In this document: positions 1 through 8,124 of the stretch, piece after piece
How the letters are laid out: each line of letters starts with the position of its first letter
Position numbering within the stretch: the stretch's first letter is position 1
NCBI GenBank assembly: GCA_943787535.1
Contig: CALSMU010000004.1
Span: forward strand, 62,001-126,000
Source: an uncultured Flavobacteriales bacterium
GTDB taxonomy: Bacteria > Bacteroidota > Bacteroidia > Flavobacteriales_D > Parvicellaceae
Direction of reading: 5' to 3'
DNA length: 64,000 nucleotides
Notes under the pieces: generated by a model
Databases searched by the model: none
Seen by the model: the letters and a program-made list of their open reading frames with translations, nothing else
Told to the model about the DNA's origin: nothing
Made by a program: the position numbers and the translations under genes

Positions 1-501
1 TCCATTAATAACCGAAAAAAAAGCCGCCCCTAATGCTGATATTAGGGCTAAAATCATTGCTAAATAATAATCAGAAGAGGTATTTGCAATTATAGCTATT
101 CCTACAATAATTGTTATTCCCATTAATGATTCTTTAAAGTCATATTTACGTTTAAGTATTAGTGGTTCGATAAAAGAAGTGAATAACGCTGTGGTAGATA
201 AAAAAACTAAAGCCAGCGAAATGTTGGATAGCTGAATAGCTTTGAAGAAAGTGATCCAATGTGCGGCAATGATAAGGCCAGTTCCAAGTGTAGAAAATAA
301 GCCTTTTTTTGTGATTTGTATTTTATGTTTAAGGGTCTGAAGCACTACAAATAAACTAATCAAACCAATTAGCATTCTATAAAAAACGATTGTAACAGCT
401 GTTGTTTCTAGCAACCCAAGTTCTTTTCCAATAACACCAGTGAAGCCCCAAATTAATATTATAAGGTGAAGCCATAGATGATATTTGTATTTGCTTAACA
501 C
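1..501 (-). CDS. EamA/DMT-family permease (3' end outside window)
   Basis: Partial gene read leftward; the C-terminal part lies beyond base 1. The visible 167 residues are almost wholly hydrophobic, forming about five membrane spans. They include WLHLIILIWGFTGVIGKE near the N-terminus and AHWITFFKAIQLSNISLALV further on, typical of EamA-type (drug/metabolite transporter superfamily) inner-membrane permeases. The start is taken as GTG at 501 because the frame upstream has no ATG before a stop. A TAAGTTTG -7 box about 60 bases upstream agrees. Substrate cannot be told; family members move amino acids, nucleotides or other metabolites. Confidence 0.85.
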   Translation of the reverse strand, partial: MLSKYKYHLWLHLIILIWGFTGVIGKELGLLETTAVTIVFYRMLIGLISLFVVLQTLKHKIQITKKGLFSTLGTGLIIAAHWITFFKAIQLSNISLALVFLSTTALFTSFIEPLILKRKYDFKESLMGITIIVGIAIIANTSSDYYLAMILALISALGAAFFSVING

Positions 502-562
502 GTTATTAAACTGATTGTAAATAGGACGAATACCATGCTGTAATTGCTTTATTATTTTTGTG

Positions 563-570
563 CAAACTTA
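563..570 (-). promoter_or_regulatory. -7 box for the EamA gene
   Basis: On the minus strand these bases read TAAGTTTG, matching the Bacteroidota TAnnTTTG -7 element. The predicted start is about 55 bases before the GTG at 501. A TTG lies about 22 bases upstream as a possible -33 element. Confidence 0.5.
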
Positions 571-661
571 AGGACAAATGGCCAATATAGAACAACAGAT
601 CATGCAGGATGTTTATGGAATATTCATTCCGTGAAAATAGTTTTTTTATTAATTTTATAAT

Positions 662-1114
662 ATGTCTAAAGTTTCATTATTAAGTATTGAAGAATTAATA
701 GAAAAACTAAGTTATATTAATAGCGATTCTGTCCCAAAATGGGGTATAATGAATCCATCTCAAATGTTAAAACATTGTTCCATATTTATAGATTTATACT
801 CAGGTAAAATTACCGTTCCGTTTTGGTATAAATATTTTGGTGTTACAATTGGAAAATTATTTTTAAGATATATTTCTAAAACAAATCCATTAAAAACTCC
901 TAAAAATATCAGAACCGAAAAATCTATAAAAATATCAGATACTAGTTTAAATTTTCAACATGAAAAAGATGCATTAATTCAAAAACTAAGGAAACTAAAC
1001 ACACTTAAAGGTCAGATTAATCATCCTATATATGGAACAATGAAAAGTGAAAAAGTTATATTTTTAATCATTCATCATACAACACATCACTGCAATCAAT
1101 TTGGGTTAATATAG
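662..1114 (+). CDS. DUF1569 (DinB-like) protein
   Basis: A 150-residue cytosolic protein. The N-terminal PKWGIMNPSQMLKHC and C-terminal HHTTHHCNQFGL match the DUF1569 pattern, a member of the DinB/YfiT-like four-helix-bundle superfamily. Its conserved histidines (in LKHC and HHTTHH) usually bind a metal. No reaction is established for this family. It stands alone between the divergent EamA gene and the convergent glmS. The upstream AT-rich stretch holds only a weak TAnnTTT-type box. Confidence 0.7.
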   Translation: MSKVSLLSIEELIEKLSYINSDSVPKWGIMNPSQMLKHCSIFIDLYSGKITVPFWYKYFGVTIGKLFLRYISKTNPLKTPKNIRTEKSIKISDTSLNFQHEKDALIQKLRKLNTLKGQINHPIYGTMKSEKVIFLIIHHTTHHCNQFGLI

Positions 1115-1141
1115 TATAAATCAACCCGATATCCTTTGGGA

Positions 1142-2983
1142 TTACTCTACGGTAACGGATTTCGCCAAGTTTCTGGGCTGATCCACATTACATCCCCTCA
1201 TTACGGCAATATGATAACTTAACAATTGCATAGGAATGGTTGCAATAAGCGGAACCAACACATCATCTGTATGCGGGATTTCAATAACGTGATCTGCTAT
1301 TGCTTTTACCTCCGTATCTCCTTTGGTAACAATCGCAATCACTTTACCTTTTCTTGCTTTAACTTCTTGAATGTTACTAACAACTTTTTCGTAACTCGCG
1401 TCTTTGGTAGCAATTACAAAAATCGGCATCTCTTCATCGATCAATGCGATCGGTCCATGCTTCATTTCTGCAGCTGGATATCCTTCCGCGTGGATATAAG
1501 AGATTTCTTTTAGTTTAAGAGCTCCTTCTAGGGCAACAGGAAAATTAATCCCTCTACCCAAATACAAAGCATTTGAAGCATCTTTATAGATGTCAGAAAT
1601 AAAATTGATTTGTTTATCTGACTTTAAAACTTCCTCTACTTTTTCGGGAATCGAATTCAATTCAAACAATATTCTGTTAAATCTATTCGAAGGAATTGTT
1701 CCTTTTTTCTTGCCAATCATTAAAGCTAATAGGGTAAGAACGGTTACCTGAGCTGTAAATGCCTTGGTTGATGCGACTCCAATTTCTGGCCCTGCATGTG
1801 TGTAAGAGCCACAGTCTGTTAATCGCGAGATTGAACTCCCTACTACATTGCAAATACCAAGTATTGTAGCTCCTCTTTCTTTTGCCAAACTTATTGCAGC
1901 CAAAGTATCAGCTGTCTCTCCTGATTGTGATATACAAATTACAACATCGCCCTCATTGATGATAGGGTTTCTGTATCTAAATTCAGAAGCGTATTCAACT
2001 TCTACAGGTATTCTAGCTAACTCCTCTAATAAATATTCACCAACAATACCGGCATGCCAAGAGGTGCCACAAGCAACGATGATTAGGCGTTTAGCATTAA
2101 CGATCTTTTCTTCGTAATCTTTTATTCCGCCAAGTGCAACGGAACTATTTTTGAGGTTGAGTCGTCCCCGCATACAGTCCATAATTGAACGGGGTTGTTC
2201 AAATATTTCTTTGAGCATGAAATGTTCATATCCCCCTTTTTCGAGTGCTTCTAATTGAAGCTCTAGTTCTTGTATATAAGGGGTTTTTTCAACATTACTT
2301 ATTGTTTTGATTTTAAGACCTGAATCCAGACTTATACAGGCAATTTCTCCATCTTCTAAGTACACTACATTTTTCGTATACTCCACAATTGGAGTAGCGT
2401 CAGAAGCAACAAAAAACTCATCTTTTCCAATACCAACAACCAATGGACTACTTTTTCTAGCCGCGATTAGCTCTTGGTTGTTTTCTTTTGAGATAATAAC
2501 AATTGCATATGCTCCATGCACTTCGTTCAGAGCTTGACGAACTCCTTCTAATAGCGAAACGTTTTGCTTTTCTATAATTTCCTCAATCAAGTGCATAAGC
2601 ACTTCTGTATCTGTTTCACTTTTAAATTCGTGCCCCCTTGAAATTAATTCTTTTTTAAGAATAGCGTAGTTTTCAATTATGCCATTATGAACTAAAGCAA
2701 ATTTTCCATTACCAGATAGATGAGGGTGCGCGTTTACGTCATTTGGTGCTCCGTGGGTTGCCCATCGGGTGTGTCCAATTCCAACAGTACCACTTGTGTC
2801 AAATTCCTCAGCATACTTTTCCAGTTCAGCAACTTTCCCTTGTTTCTTCAAAAGGTTTAAATTAAGGTTATTATTGACTGCTATACCTGAGCTATCATAT
2901 CCACGATACTCTAGTCTTTTGAGACCTTTTAAAACTATTGGAAAGGCTTCTTGCTCACCAATATATGCAACTATTCCACACAT
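1142..2983 (-). CDS. glmS: Glutamine-fructose-6-phosphate aminotransferase
   Basis: A 613-residue, full-length GlmS. It makes glucosamine-6-phosphate from fructose-6-phosphate and glutamine, the first step to UDP-GlcNAc for peptidoglycan and LPS. The N-terminal MCGIVAYIG supplies the catalytic Cys2 of the class II glutamine amidotransferase domain (about residues 1-220). Two SIS sugar-isomerase domains follow (CGTSWHAG near 305 and the second from about 460), and the protein ends in the conserved DQPRNLAKSVTVE. It starts 2 bases after the DUF4270 gene, so it is probably the last gene of a leftward operon. No leader long enough for a glmS ribozyme is present. Confidence 0.97.
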   Translation of the reverse strand: MCGIVAYIGEQEAFPIVLKGLKRLEYRGYDSSGIAVNNNLNLNLLKKQGKVAELEKYAEEFDTSGTVGIGHTRWATHGAPNDVNAHPHLSGNGKFALVHNGIIENYAILKKELISRGHEFKSETDTEVLMHLIEEIIEKQNVSLLEGVRQALNEVHGAYAIVIISKENNQELIAARKSSPLVVGIGKDEFFVASDATPIVEYTKNVVYLEDGEIACISLDSGLKIKTISNVEKTPYIQELELQLEALEKGGYEHFMLKEIFEQPRSIMDCMRGRLNLKNSSVALGGIKDYEEKIVNAKRLIIVACGTSWHAGIVGEYLLEELARIPVEVEYASEFRYRNPIINEGDVVICISQSGETADTLAAISLAKERGATILGICNVVGSSISRLTDCGSYTHAGPEIGVASTKAFTAQVTVLTLLALMIGKKKGTIPSNRFNRILFELNSIPEKVEEVLKSDKQINFISDIYKDASNALYLGRGINFPVALEGALKLKEISYIHAEGYPAAEMKHGPIALIDEEMPIFVIATKDASYEKVVSNIQEVKARKGKVIAIVTKGDTEVKAIADHVIEIPHTDDVLVPLIATIPMQLLSYHIAVMRGCNVDQPRNLAKSVTVE

Positions 2984-2985
2984 CG

Positions 2986-4380
2986 TTAATATTTTGTATA
3001 TGTTAAAACTAACTTAGGTTTATCTTTATTAAGAGAATTTGCTCCATTTAGAATAACTCTATTCGCAGTTATTCCAGAACCACCAATAACTAGGGTTAGA
3101 TCTTCATTTTGGATCTCTCCAGCAAAAATGTTATTTATGTATCTGGTAATGTTAAATGTATAATTATTTGTGGTGAGGTCTAGTTGTCCGCCGTGACCAG
3201 ATTCATTTGCGTCAGGTAAAAAAGAGATATTTCCATTTTCATCAACTCGCGTTAAGAACAAATATTCCGATGGGGTGAAATTGTCTAATGAATTGTATTG
3301 TATAGGGAGAATTAGTTCAGCTTTATTTACCACTACCTTCCCACTGTCAATAAAATCCGTAAGGTTAGGAAAATGAATTTTCGCTTTTGTTCCACCTAGC
3401 GCTTGCAGGTAAAACACATCCATTCCAAAGGTTGAATCATTAATTTGTGCCCCAACAAACGTATTAGAATAATCGATGTCCACCGCATTGTAATGCGCGC
3501 AATTAGCATTGAAATTAAAATCAAAACTTAAAGTATCATGCTCCGAGGTTGTTCCGGATGTATCCCTATAAAATATGGTCACTTTTGAAAAGTCATTTAC
3601 CATATCAGCATAAAATATTCCACCATCGTTAACTCCTTGCATAGGATTATTTGCTTTAATCACTAAGCCCTTATACCAATCTAAAAACTCTCCAGTTCCA
3701 TCATTTCCAGAAAGAGCAGTGTTACCTGATTCATTAAACATCTTCCATCCAAACTCATTAATACTTAATGGAATATTTAGAATGGCGTATTCAGTTAATA
3801 ATCCTTCTACATAACCGACAGAAACAGGGTCAGGAGTGATAGGTCCACTAACTGCTAAATTTGGTCCCGTTGTGGCCATTAATTTATTCGTATAGTAGGT
3901 AGAATCAATGTCAATGTCTTCATCCATCTGATACACTTCAAAAGTTTGTGGGTCAAGGTTGCCAAATGACCCTTGTAAAGCTAGATACATAATAACTGAA
4001 TCAATAACTAAGCTATCTAATGAGCCACTTGCAGGAGTAAAATCGACTGATGCTTCCAACCTAATTTGAGAAACAATGGATGCTTCCATCTTTCCAAAAT
4101 ATGGATCAATGTAAGTTCCTAGCATACTAGGGCCATCTAATTCATCAGATTTTAACGAATCCTCTTTTATAGAATAGGTAATGATAGATGCAGTATCAAT
4201 TAAGTTTACGTTTAATTGATCGCCTTGTGGTTGAACATTTAAACCAATTCCATCCTCCTTCTTTTTACATCCAATTACTACGATTAGTCCTAAAAAAAAG
4301 ATAGCGGAAAGTTGAATTACTTTCCGCTTACTTATTAAGCTAATTATTTTACTGAAATTTTTAACCTGCCAACACTCCAT
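2986..4380 (-). CDS. DUF4270 lipoprotein
   Basis: A protein of about 464 residues with a lipoprotein signal: a hydrophobic stretch ends in GLIVVIGC followed by KKKEDG, so the Cys should be lipidated and the protein exported. The body (GIGLNVQPQGDQLNV, then many beta-strand segments and a C-terminal VILNGANSLNKDKPKLVLTY) matches DUF4270 of Bacteroidota. Function is unknown. The frame is open further up to an ATG at 4422. ATG 4380 is preferred because it cuts the overlap with the GT5 gene to 20 bases. Adjacent glmS and the GT5 domain make a conserved Flavobacteriia neighbourhood, suggesting an envelope role (inference). Confidence 0.8.
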   Translation of the reverse strand: MECWQVKNFSKIISLISKRKVIQLSAIFFLGLIVVIGCKKKEDGIGLNVQPQGDQLNVNLIDTASIITYSIKEDSLKSDELDGPSMLGTYIDPYFGKMEASIVSQIRLEASVDFTPASGSLDSLVIDSVIMYLALQGSFGNLDPQTFEVYQMDEDIDIDSTYYTNKLMATTGPNLAVSGPITPDPVSVGYVEGLLTEYAILNIPLSINEFGWKMFNESGNTALSGNDGTGEFLDWYKGLVIKANNPMQGVNDGGIFYADMVNDFSKVTIFYRDTSGTTSEHDTLSFDFNFNANCAHYNAVDIDYSNTFVGAQINDSTFGMDVFYLQALGGTKAKIHFPNLTDFIDSGKVVVNKAELILPIQYNSLDNFTPSEYLFLTRVDENGNISFLPDANESGHGGQLDLTTNNYTFNITRYINNIFAGEIQNEDLTLVIGGSGITANRVILNGANSLNKDKPKLVLTYTKY

Positions 4381-5188
4381 TCTCACTAAGTACTTTTCCA
4401 TAAAATTCTTGATGTGTATCAACCAAAGTTTCTTCGGTTTGATAATCTAAAACAGGTTTACCTGAATCCTTTATATAACTGATTAGGTCAGAATTTATTG
4501 TTTCACTTCCAATACTAATTGCATCCGCCCATTGCGCTCCCGTTTTATTTAGGTTTAATGCATTTGGAGTCTTCAAAAAATCTATGTCTTCGTTTGTGAT
4601 ATTATCAAAATTTAGTTTGTCCATTAATTTTGCATCTAAATTACCACTAAACTCGTCTGCATATGGCGTGTAAATAATTTTTGCATTGGAGAAATGCGGG
4701 TCATCTGCATACATTTTTTTCAGGTATAAAGGCAAAAAACCGGTCATCCAACCATGGCAATGAACAATGTCCGGCGTCCATCCTAATTTCTTTACTGTTT
4801 CAACAACGCCTCTGCAAAAGAATATTGCTCTCTCATCGTTGTCTTTAAAGAATTTTTCATCCTCATCTGTGTAAGTTCTTTTTCGTTTAAAGAACTCTTC
4901 ATTATCGATAAAATAGACTTGCATTCTTGCCTGTGGAACTGAGGCCACTTTAATAATTAGAGGGTGGTCTACATCATTGACGATAAGGTTCATTCCTGAT
5001 AATCTAATAACCTCATGAAGCTGATGTCTTCTTTCATTAATTACACCAAAACGCGGCATAAATATTCTGATTTCTTTGTCTCGTTCGTGGACGCCTTGTG
5101 CTAAAGTTCTTACTGTTGAAGAAATTTCGCTTTCTGGAAGAAAGGGAACGATTTCTTGTGTTATATAAAGTACTCTGGTCTTTTGCAT
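4361..5188 (-). CDS. Standalone GT5 glycogen/starch synthase N-terminal domain
   Basis: A 275-residue protein matching only the N-terminal Rossmann domain of GT5 glycogen/starch synthases: KTRVLYITQEIVPFLPESEIS at the start, DIVHCHGWMTGFLPLYLK near 150, and an ADAISIGSETINSDL end region. Full synthases are about 470-500 residues and need a second domain to bind ADP-glucose. That domain is absent and the DNA downstream is DUF4270, so the short form is complete here. The same short form is a known feature of Flavobacteriia. Whether it makes glycogen is doubtful; it may act on another nucleotide sugar or be regulatory. First gene of the leftward unit with DUF4270 and glmS. Confidence 0.85.
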   Translation of the reverse strand: MQKTRVLYITQEIVPFLPESEISSTVRTLAQGVHERDKEIRIFMPRFGVINERRHQLHEVIRLSGMNLIVNDVDHPLIIKVASVPQARMQVYFIDNEEFFKRKRTYTDEDEKFFKDNDERAIFFCRGVVETVKKLGWTPDIVHCHGWMTGFLPLYLKKMYADDPHFSNAKIIYTPYADEFSGNLDAKLMDKLNFDNITNEDIDFLKTPNALNLNKTGAQWADAISIGSETINSDLISYIKDSGKPVLDYQTEETLVDTHQEFYGKVLSENGVLAG

Positions 5189-5258
5189 AAACTTTGTTCT
5201 AAATTTTCTTGCGGGTACAAAAATATATAAAAAAAACCATTATTTCCAACATTTACAC

Positions 5259-5266
5259 TAGTTTTG
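5259..5266 (+). promoter_or_regulatory. -7 box for panC
   Basis: TAGTTTTG matches the Bacteroidota TAnnTTTG element and ends 17 bases before the preferred panC ATG at 5284. Its position supports that start over the longer frame opening at 5209, which would begin upstream of the promoter. Confidence 0.55.
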
Positions 5267-5283
5267 TTTACCATTATTGTCCA

Positions 5284-6123
5284 ATGATGAAGATATTTAA
5301 GACGCAAAGAACATTAAAAGAACACCTTAGTTCAATTAAAGGGAAATTTGAAGTTGGTTTCGCTCCAACAATGGGCTCATTGCATGAAGGACACTTATCC
5401 TTAATTCGAGAGTCAAAAAAACGATGTGATATTGTTGTGTGCAGTATTTTTGTTAATCCTACACAATTTAACACAGTTTCAGATTTTAAAAACTACCCTA
5501 AAAATTCTTCTGAAGATATCGAATTATTAAAATCTACTGGTTGCGATATTTTATTTCTGCCAAACGATGTCAATGAGGTTTATCAAAATGAAAAAAAAGT
5601 TTCCTTAGAACTGGGTAGTATTGTCAATGTTTTGGAGGGAGAACATAGGCCGGGTCATTTTGATGGGGTGATGCGTGTGGTAAAGCTTTTGTTTGATATT
5701 GTTCAGCCAGATAAAGCTTTTTTTGGATTGAAAGATTTTCAGCAATTTTTGGTTATCCAAAAAATGGCGAAGGTGTTGAATATGAAAATTGAAGTTCTTG
5801 GATGCGATATTGTCAGAGAAAAGAATGGATTGGCTATGAGTTCAAGAAACAAGAGACTTTCCAATATTGAATTAAAAAACGCTTTGGTTTTGCAAAAAGC
5901 TTTGAACCATTGCAAGAATAATTTTAGAAAAATGGATTTGCAAGCCTTGCAAGCTGAATGTTTTAGGATTTTACAAAAGGAAAGTAACCCCGAATATTTT
6001 GAAATTTGTGATGCGGAATCATTATCCCCAATTACAGAAATATCTGAAACAAAAAACATTAGAGCTTTTACTGCCGCTTCTATTGGTGAAATTCGTTTAA
6101 TTGACAATATGGAAATATTGTAA
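5284..6123 (+). CDS. panC: Pantothenate synthetase
   Basis: A 279-residue ATP-dependent ligase joining pantoate and beta-alanine to make pantothenate (vitamin B5, CoA precursor). It shows the HIGH-type nucleotide-binding motif PTMGSLHEGHLSLI, then FVNPTQFN, GLKDFQQFLVIQ, and the KMSKS-like MSSRNKRLS. The frame is open from 5209, but the ATG at 5284 gives the family's usual length and lies just after a TAGTTTTG box. Divergent from the GT5 gene. panD follows after 59 bases, so both genes of the beta-alanine to pantothenate step sit together. Confidence 0.95.
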   Translation: MMKIFKTQRTLKEHLSSIKGKFEVGFAPTMGSLHEGHLSLIRESKKRCDIVVCSIFVNPTQFNTVSDFKNYPKNSSEDIELLKSTGCDILFLPNDVNEVYQNEKKVSLELGSIVNVLEGEHRPGHFDGVMRVVKLLFDIVQPDKAFFGLKDFQQFLVIQKMAKVLNMKIEVLGCDIVREKNGLAMSSRNKRLSNIELKNALVLQKALNHCKNNFRKMDLQALQAECFRILQKESNPEYFEICDAESLSPITEISETKNIRAFTAASIGEIRLIDNMEIL

Positions 6124-6182
6124 TAAATGGAGCTAGAAGGTTTAATGGGTTATTGAAATAAATAACTAATTTCGCACTCGAA

Positions 6183-6536
6183 ATGCAAATAGAAATATTC
6201 AAATCTAAAATTCACCGGGTAACGGTAACAGAAGCAGACCTCAATTATATTGGGAGTATTACAATTGATGAGGATTTGTTGGATGCTGCTAACATGATTG
6301 AAGGAGAGAAAGTACAGATTGTTAATATTAATAATGGAGAGCGACTTGAAACCTATATAATTAAAGGACTTCGCGGTTCAGGAAATGTTTGTTTAAATGG
6401 CCCAGCTGCAAGAAGAGTGGCAGTGGGAGATGTCGTTATAATAATCTCCTACGCAACAATGGAATTTGAAGAAGCTAAATCTTTTAAGCCTACTATTGTT
6501 TTTCCAAACCCTGAAAACAATAAAATTGAGGGGTAA
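6183..6536 (+). CDS. panD: Aspartate 1-decarboxylase
   Basis: A 117-residue proenzyme that makes beta-alanine from aspartate for PanC. The YIGSITID segment holds the Gly-Ser bond (residues 24-25) whose self-cleavage creates the pyruvoyl cofactor on the new serine N-terminus. [20 protein letters not shown] is the conserved C-terminal half. Full length for the family. Downstream of panC and 27 bases ahead of the UPF0104-type gene, so likely co-transcribed with both. Confidence 0.96.
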   Translation: MQIEIFKSKIHRVTVTEADLNYIGSITIDEDLLDAANMIEGEKVQIVNINNGERLETYIIKGLRGSGNVCLNGPAARRVAVGDVVIIISYATMEFEEAKSFKPTIVFPNPENNKIEG

Positions 6537-6563
6537 GAGTTTAATAACGTTAAACCTACACTC

Positions 6564-7620
6564 TTGAAAAAGAAAATCTTTAATAGTCTTAAAATTTTAT
6601 TGCCGGTATTAATTGGGGTTTATATCTGTTGGTACTTTTGGACAAGTTTTGATGAGAAAGCAAAAGTCGCTTTTATTGATGTTTTTAAGGAAGCTAATTA
6701 TTTTATTCTTTTTATTTCTTTATTAATTGGATTGCTTAGCCATTTCAGTAGAGCTTATCGATGGAAATACATGCTTAGACCATTGGGCTTTGAACCCTCT
6801 CTCAAAAATTCTTACAATGCAATCATGATTGGATACATTGCTAATATGGTAGTTCCTCGTATGGGAGAAGCCTCTCGAGCAGCGGTGTTGAAAGGAACAG
6901 ATGATGTCCCTTTTGATAAGGGTTTTGGAACGATAGTAGCGGAAAGAGTAATTGATGTCTTGTGTTTAGGAATCGTGGCAGGCATAGCTGTATTAATTAA
7001 TTTCGATAACATGGATGATTTATTGCGTTTGGCTGAAGGAATTGACACTACATCAGCAACCGCTACACCGTCAACTCCATGGATTAAATATTCAATATTT
7101 GGCTTGATTGGTGCGGGGTTTTTAGGGTTCTTGTATTTGTATAGTAAGAAGCCTAATTTTAAAAAGAAGTTTTTGGGTTTTGTTAAAGGTTTTAATGATG
7201 GGATTAAAACCATATTTACGATGAAAGATAGGTGGGGGTATTTGATTACATACTCTTATTATTTGGGTTTGTTATGTAACTATGTTTTGGATTACATTTT
7301 ATGCATGGGAAGGAACAGAGAATATGCCTGTTGATGGAATATTATCGGCTTTTATTGCTGGCACAATCGGGTTTATTATCGTTCAAGGAGGTATTGGTAC
7401 TTACCCATTAATGGTGGGTGTTGTTCTCACTTTTTTCTTGGCTCCTGAATGGTTAATTGATGATCCAACAACTTTAGAATTGAATGACGGAAAAACAATG
7501 CCTGCGCATATTGGATTTGGTGCTTTAGTTTGGGCAACTCAAACGTTATTAATTGTCTTCTTAGGATTGTTGTCTTTAGGGATGGTTCAAGTTAATAAGA
7601 GAAGATTAAATTTATCTTGA
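6564..7620 (+). pseudogene. UPF0104/LPG synthase TM-type membrane protein, frameshifted
   Basis: Two overlapping frames together encode one inner-membrane protein of about 350 residues of the UPF0104 (lysylphosphatidylglycerol synthase TM region) family. Frame one runs from TTG 6564 (KKKIFNSLKILLPVLIGVY, then SHFSRAYRWKYML and NMVVPRMGEASRAAVL). It goes out of register near 7246-7260 and ends at 7334. The second frame is open from 7246 and carries the rest (MFWITFYAWEG, FIIVQGGIGTYPLMVGVV). One extra base around 7250 would restore TLIIWVCYVTMFW. Either a true mutation or an assembly indel. It follows panD in what looks like one transcription unit, a common order in Flavobacteriia. Lacks the C-terminal aminoacyl-transfer domain of MprF, as UPF0104 proteins do. 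Confidence 0.8.
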
Positions 7621-7649
7621 GTTTCTAACTTTTGCAATCACCAAACAGG

Positions 7650-7763
7650 TTAATATAGTTCATTACTTCTCCTATTAAATGACATTAGACATTTCTTAGA
7701 GGTTAAATTCGTGACTTTAATTAAGTGTCTTATGAATTTTCTTTTCAAATGGAGTTTTCTCAT
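7650..7763 (-). CDS. Small basic peptide, tandem paralogue 1 (37 aa)
   Basis: A 37-codon ORF beginning MRKLHLKRKFIRHLIK and ending in ELY. It is supported not by length but by a second copy at 7903-8001: the first 23 residues share 15 identities and the rest are mostly conservative. Several identical residues use different codons (for example CTC/CTA for Leu, AAT/AAC for Asn), as expected for selection on the protein. Strongly basic, with one Cys and no signal peptide or clear membrane span. A TTTG box lies about 18 bases upstream. I do not recognise the family. It could be a small nucleic-acid- or ribosome-binding protein, a peptide toxin, or a modified-peptide precursor. Confidence 0.5.
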   Translation of the reverse strand: MRKLHLKRKFIRHLIKVTNLTSKKCLMSFNRRSNELY

Positions 7764-7902
7764 TTTCTGCTATTTTTTTTACAAAGGTGTCTAGAATTTG
7801 TAGGGGTATGATTAAGCCCATGTTACAGATTTGTTAAAATTATACAGGTATACAGTGAGAGAAATGAAAGCAATATTGATAGTGATAATCTAAGTATTTA
7901 GA

Positions 7903-8001
7903 TTAGGCCGCTTTTTTGCTAATTTTTGAATACTTCGAAAGTTTGTTACTTGTCTTAACTAAGTGCCTCAAAACCTTTCTTTTAAGATGTAGTTTCTTCA
8001 T
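7903..8001 (-). CDS. Small basic peptide, tandem paralogue 2 (32 aa)
   Basis: A 32-codon ORF starting MKKLHLKRKVLRHLVK and ending KKAA; 11 of 32 residues are Lys. Paralogue of the ORF at 7650-7763 on the same strand, with the shared block at the N-terminus and a diverged tail. A TTTCG-containing AT-rich box about 19 bases before the ATG sits where the TTTG box of the other copy lies, so each copy may have its own promoter. Function unknown. It lies in the ~500-base gap between the UPF0104-type gene and aspS, where I see nothing else of note. Confidence 0.5.
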   Translation of the reverse strand: MKKLHLKRKVLRHLVKTSNKLSKYSKISKKAA

Positions 8002-8124
8002 TTCATTTTTTTTCGGGCCGCGAAATTGTAACTTATTTTTCGACTACCAAAGAAAAATGAAATAAATTTTTGTTAAGAATACTTTAAATAAGCGTAAACC
8101 TATATGAACATTGGCTTATAGAGG

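Noticed and set aside
2984..2985. A glmS ribozyme upstream of glmS
   Set aside because: Only two bases separate glmS from the preceding gene, and no such ribozyme fold is visible.
5209..5283. An N-terminal extension of PanC
   Set aside because: The added 25 residues match nothing in the family and lie upstream of or across the predicted promoter.
7717..7821. A 34-codon ORF starting MGLIIPLQILD in the same gap as the small basic peptides
   Set aside because: It overlaps the 37-codon ORF in another frame and has no counterpart in the second copy; conservation follows the other frame.
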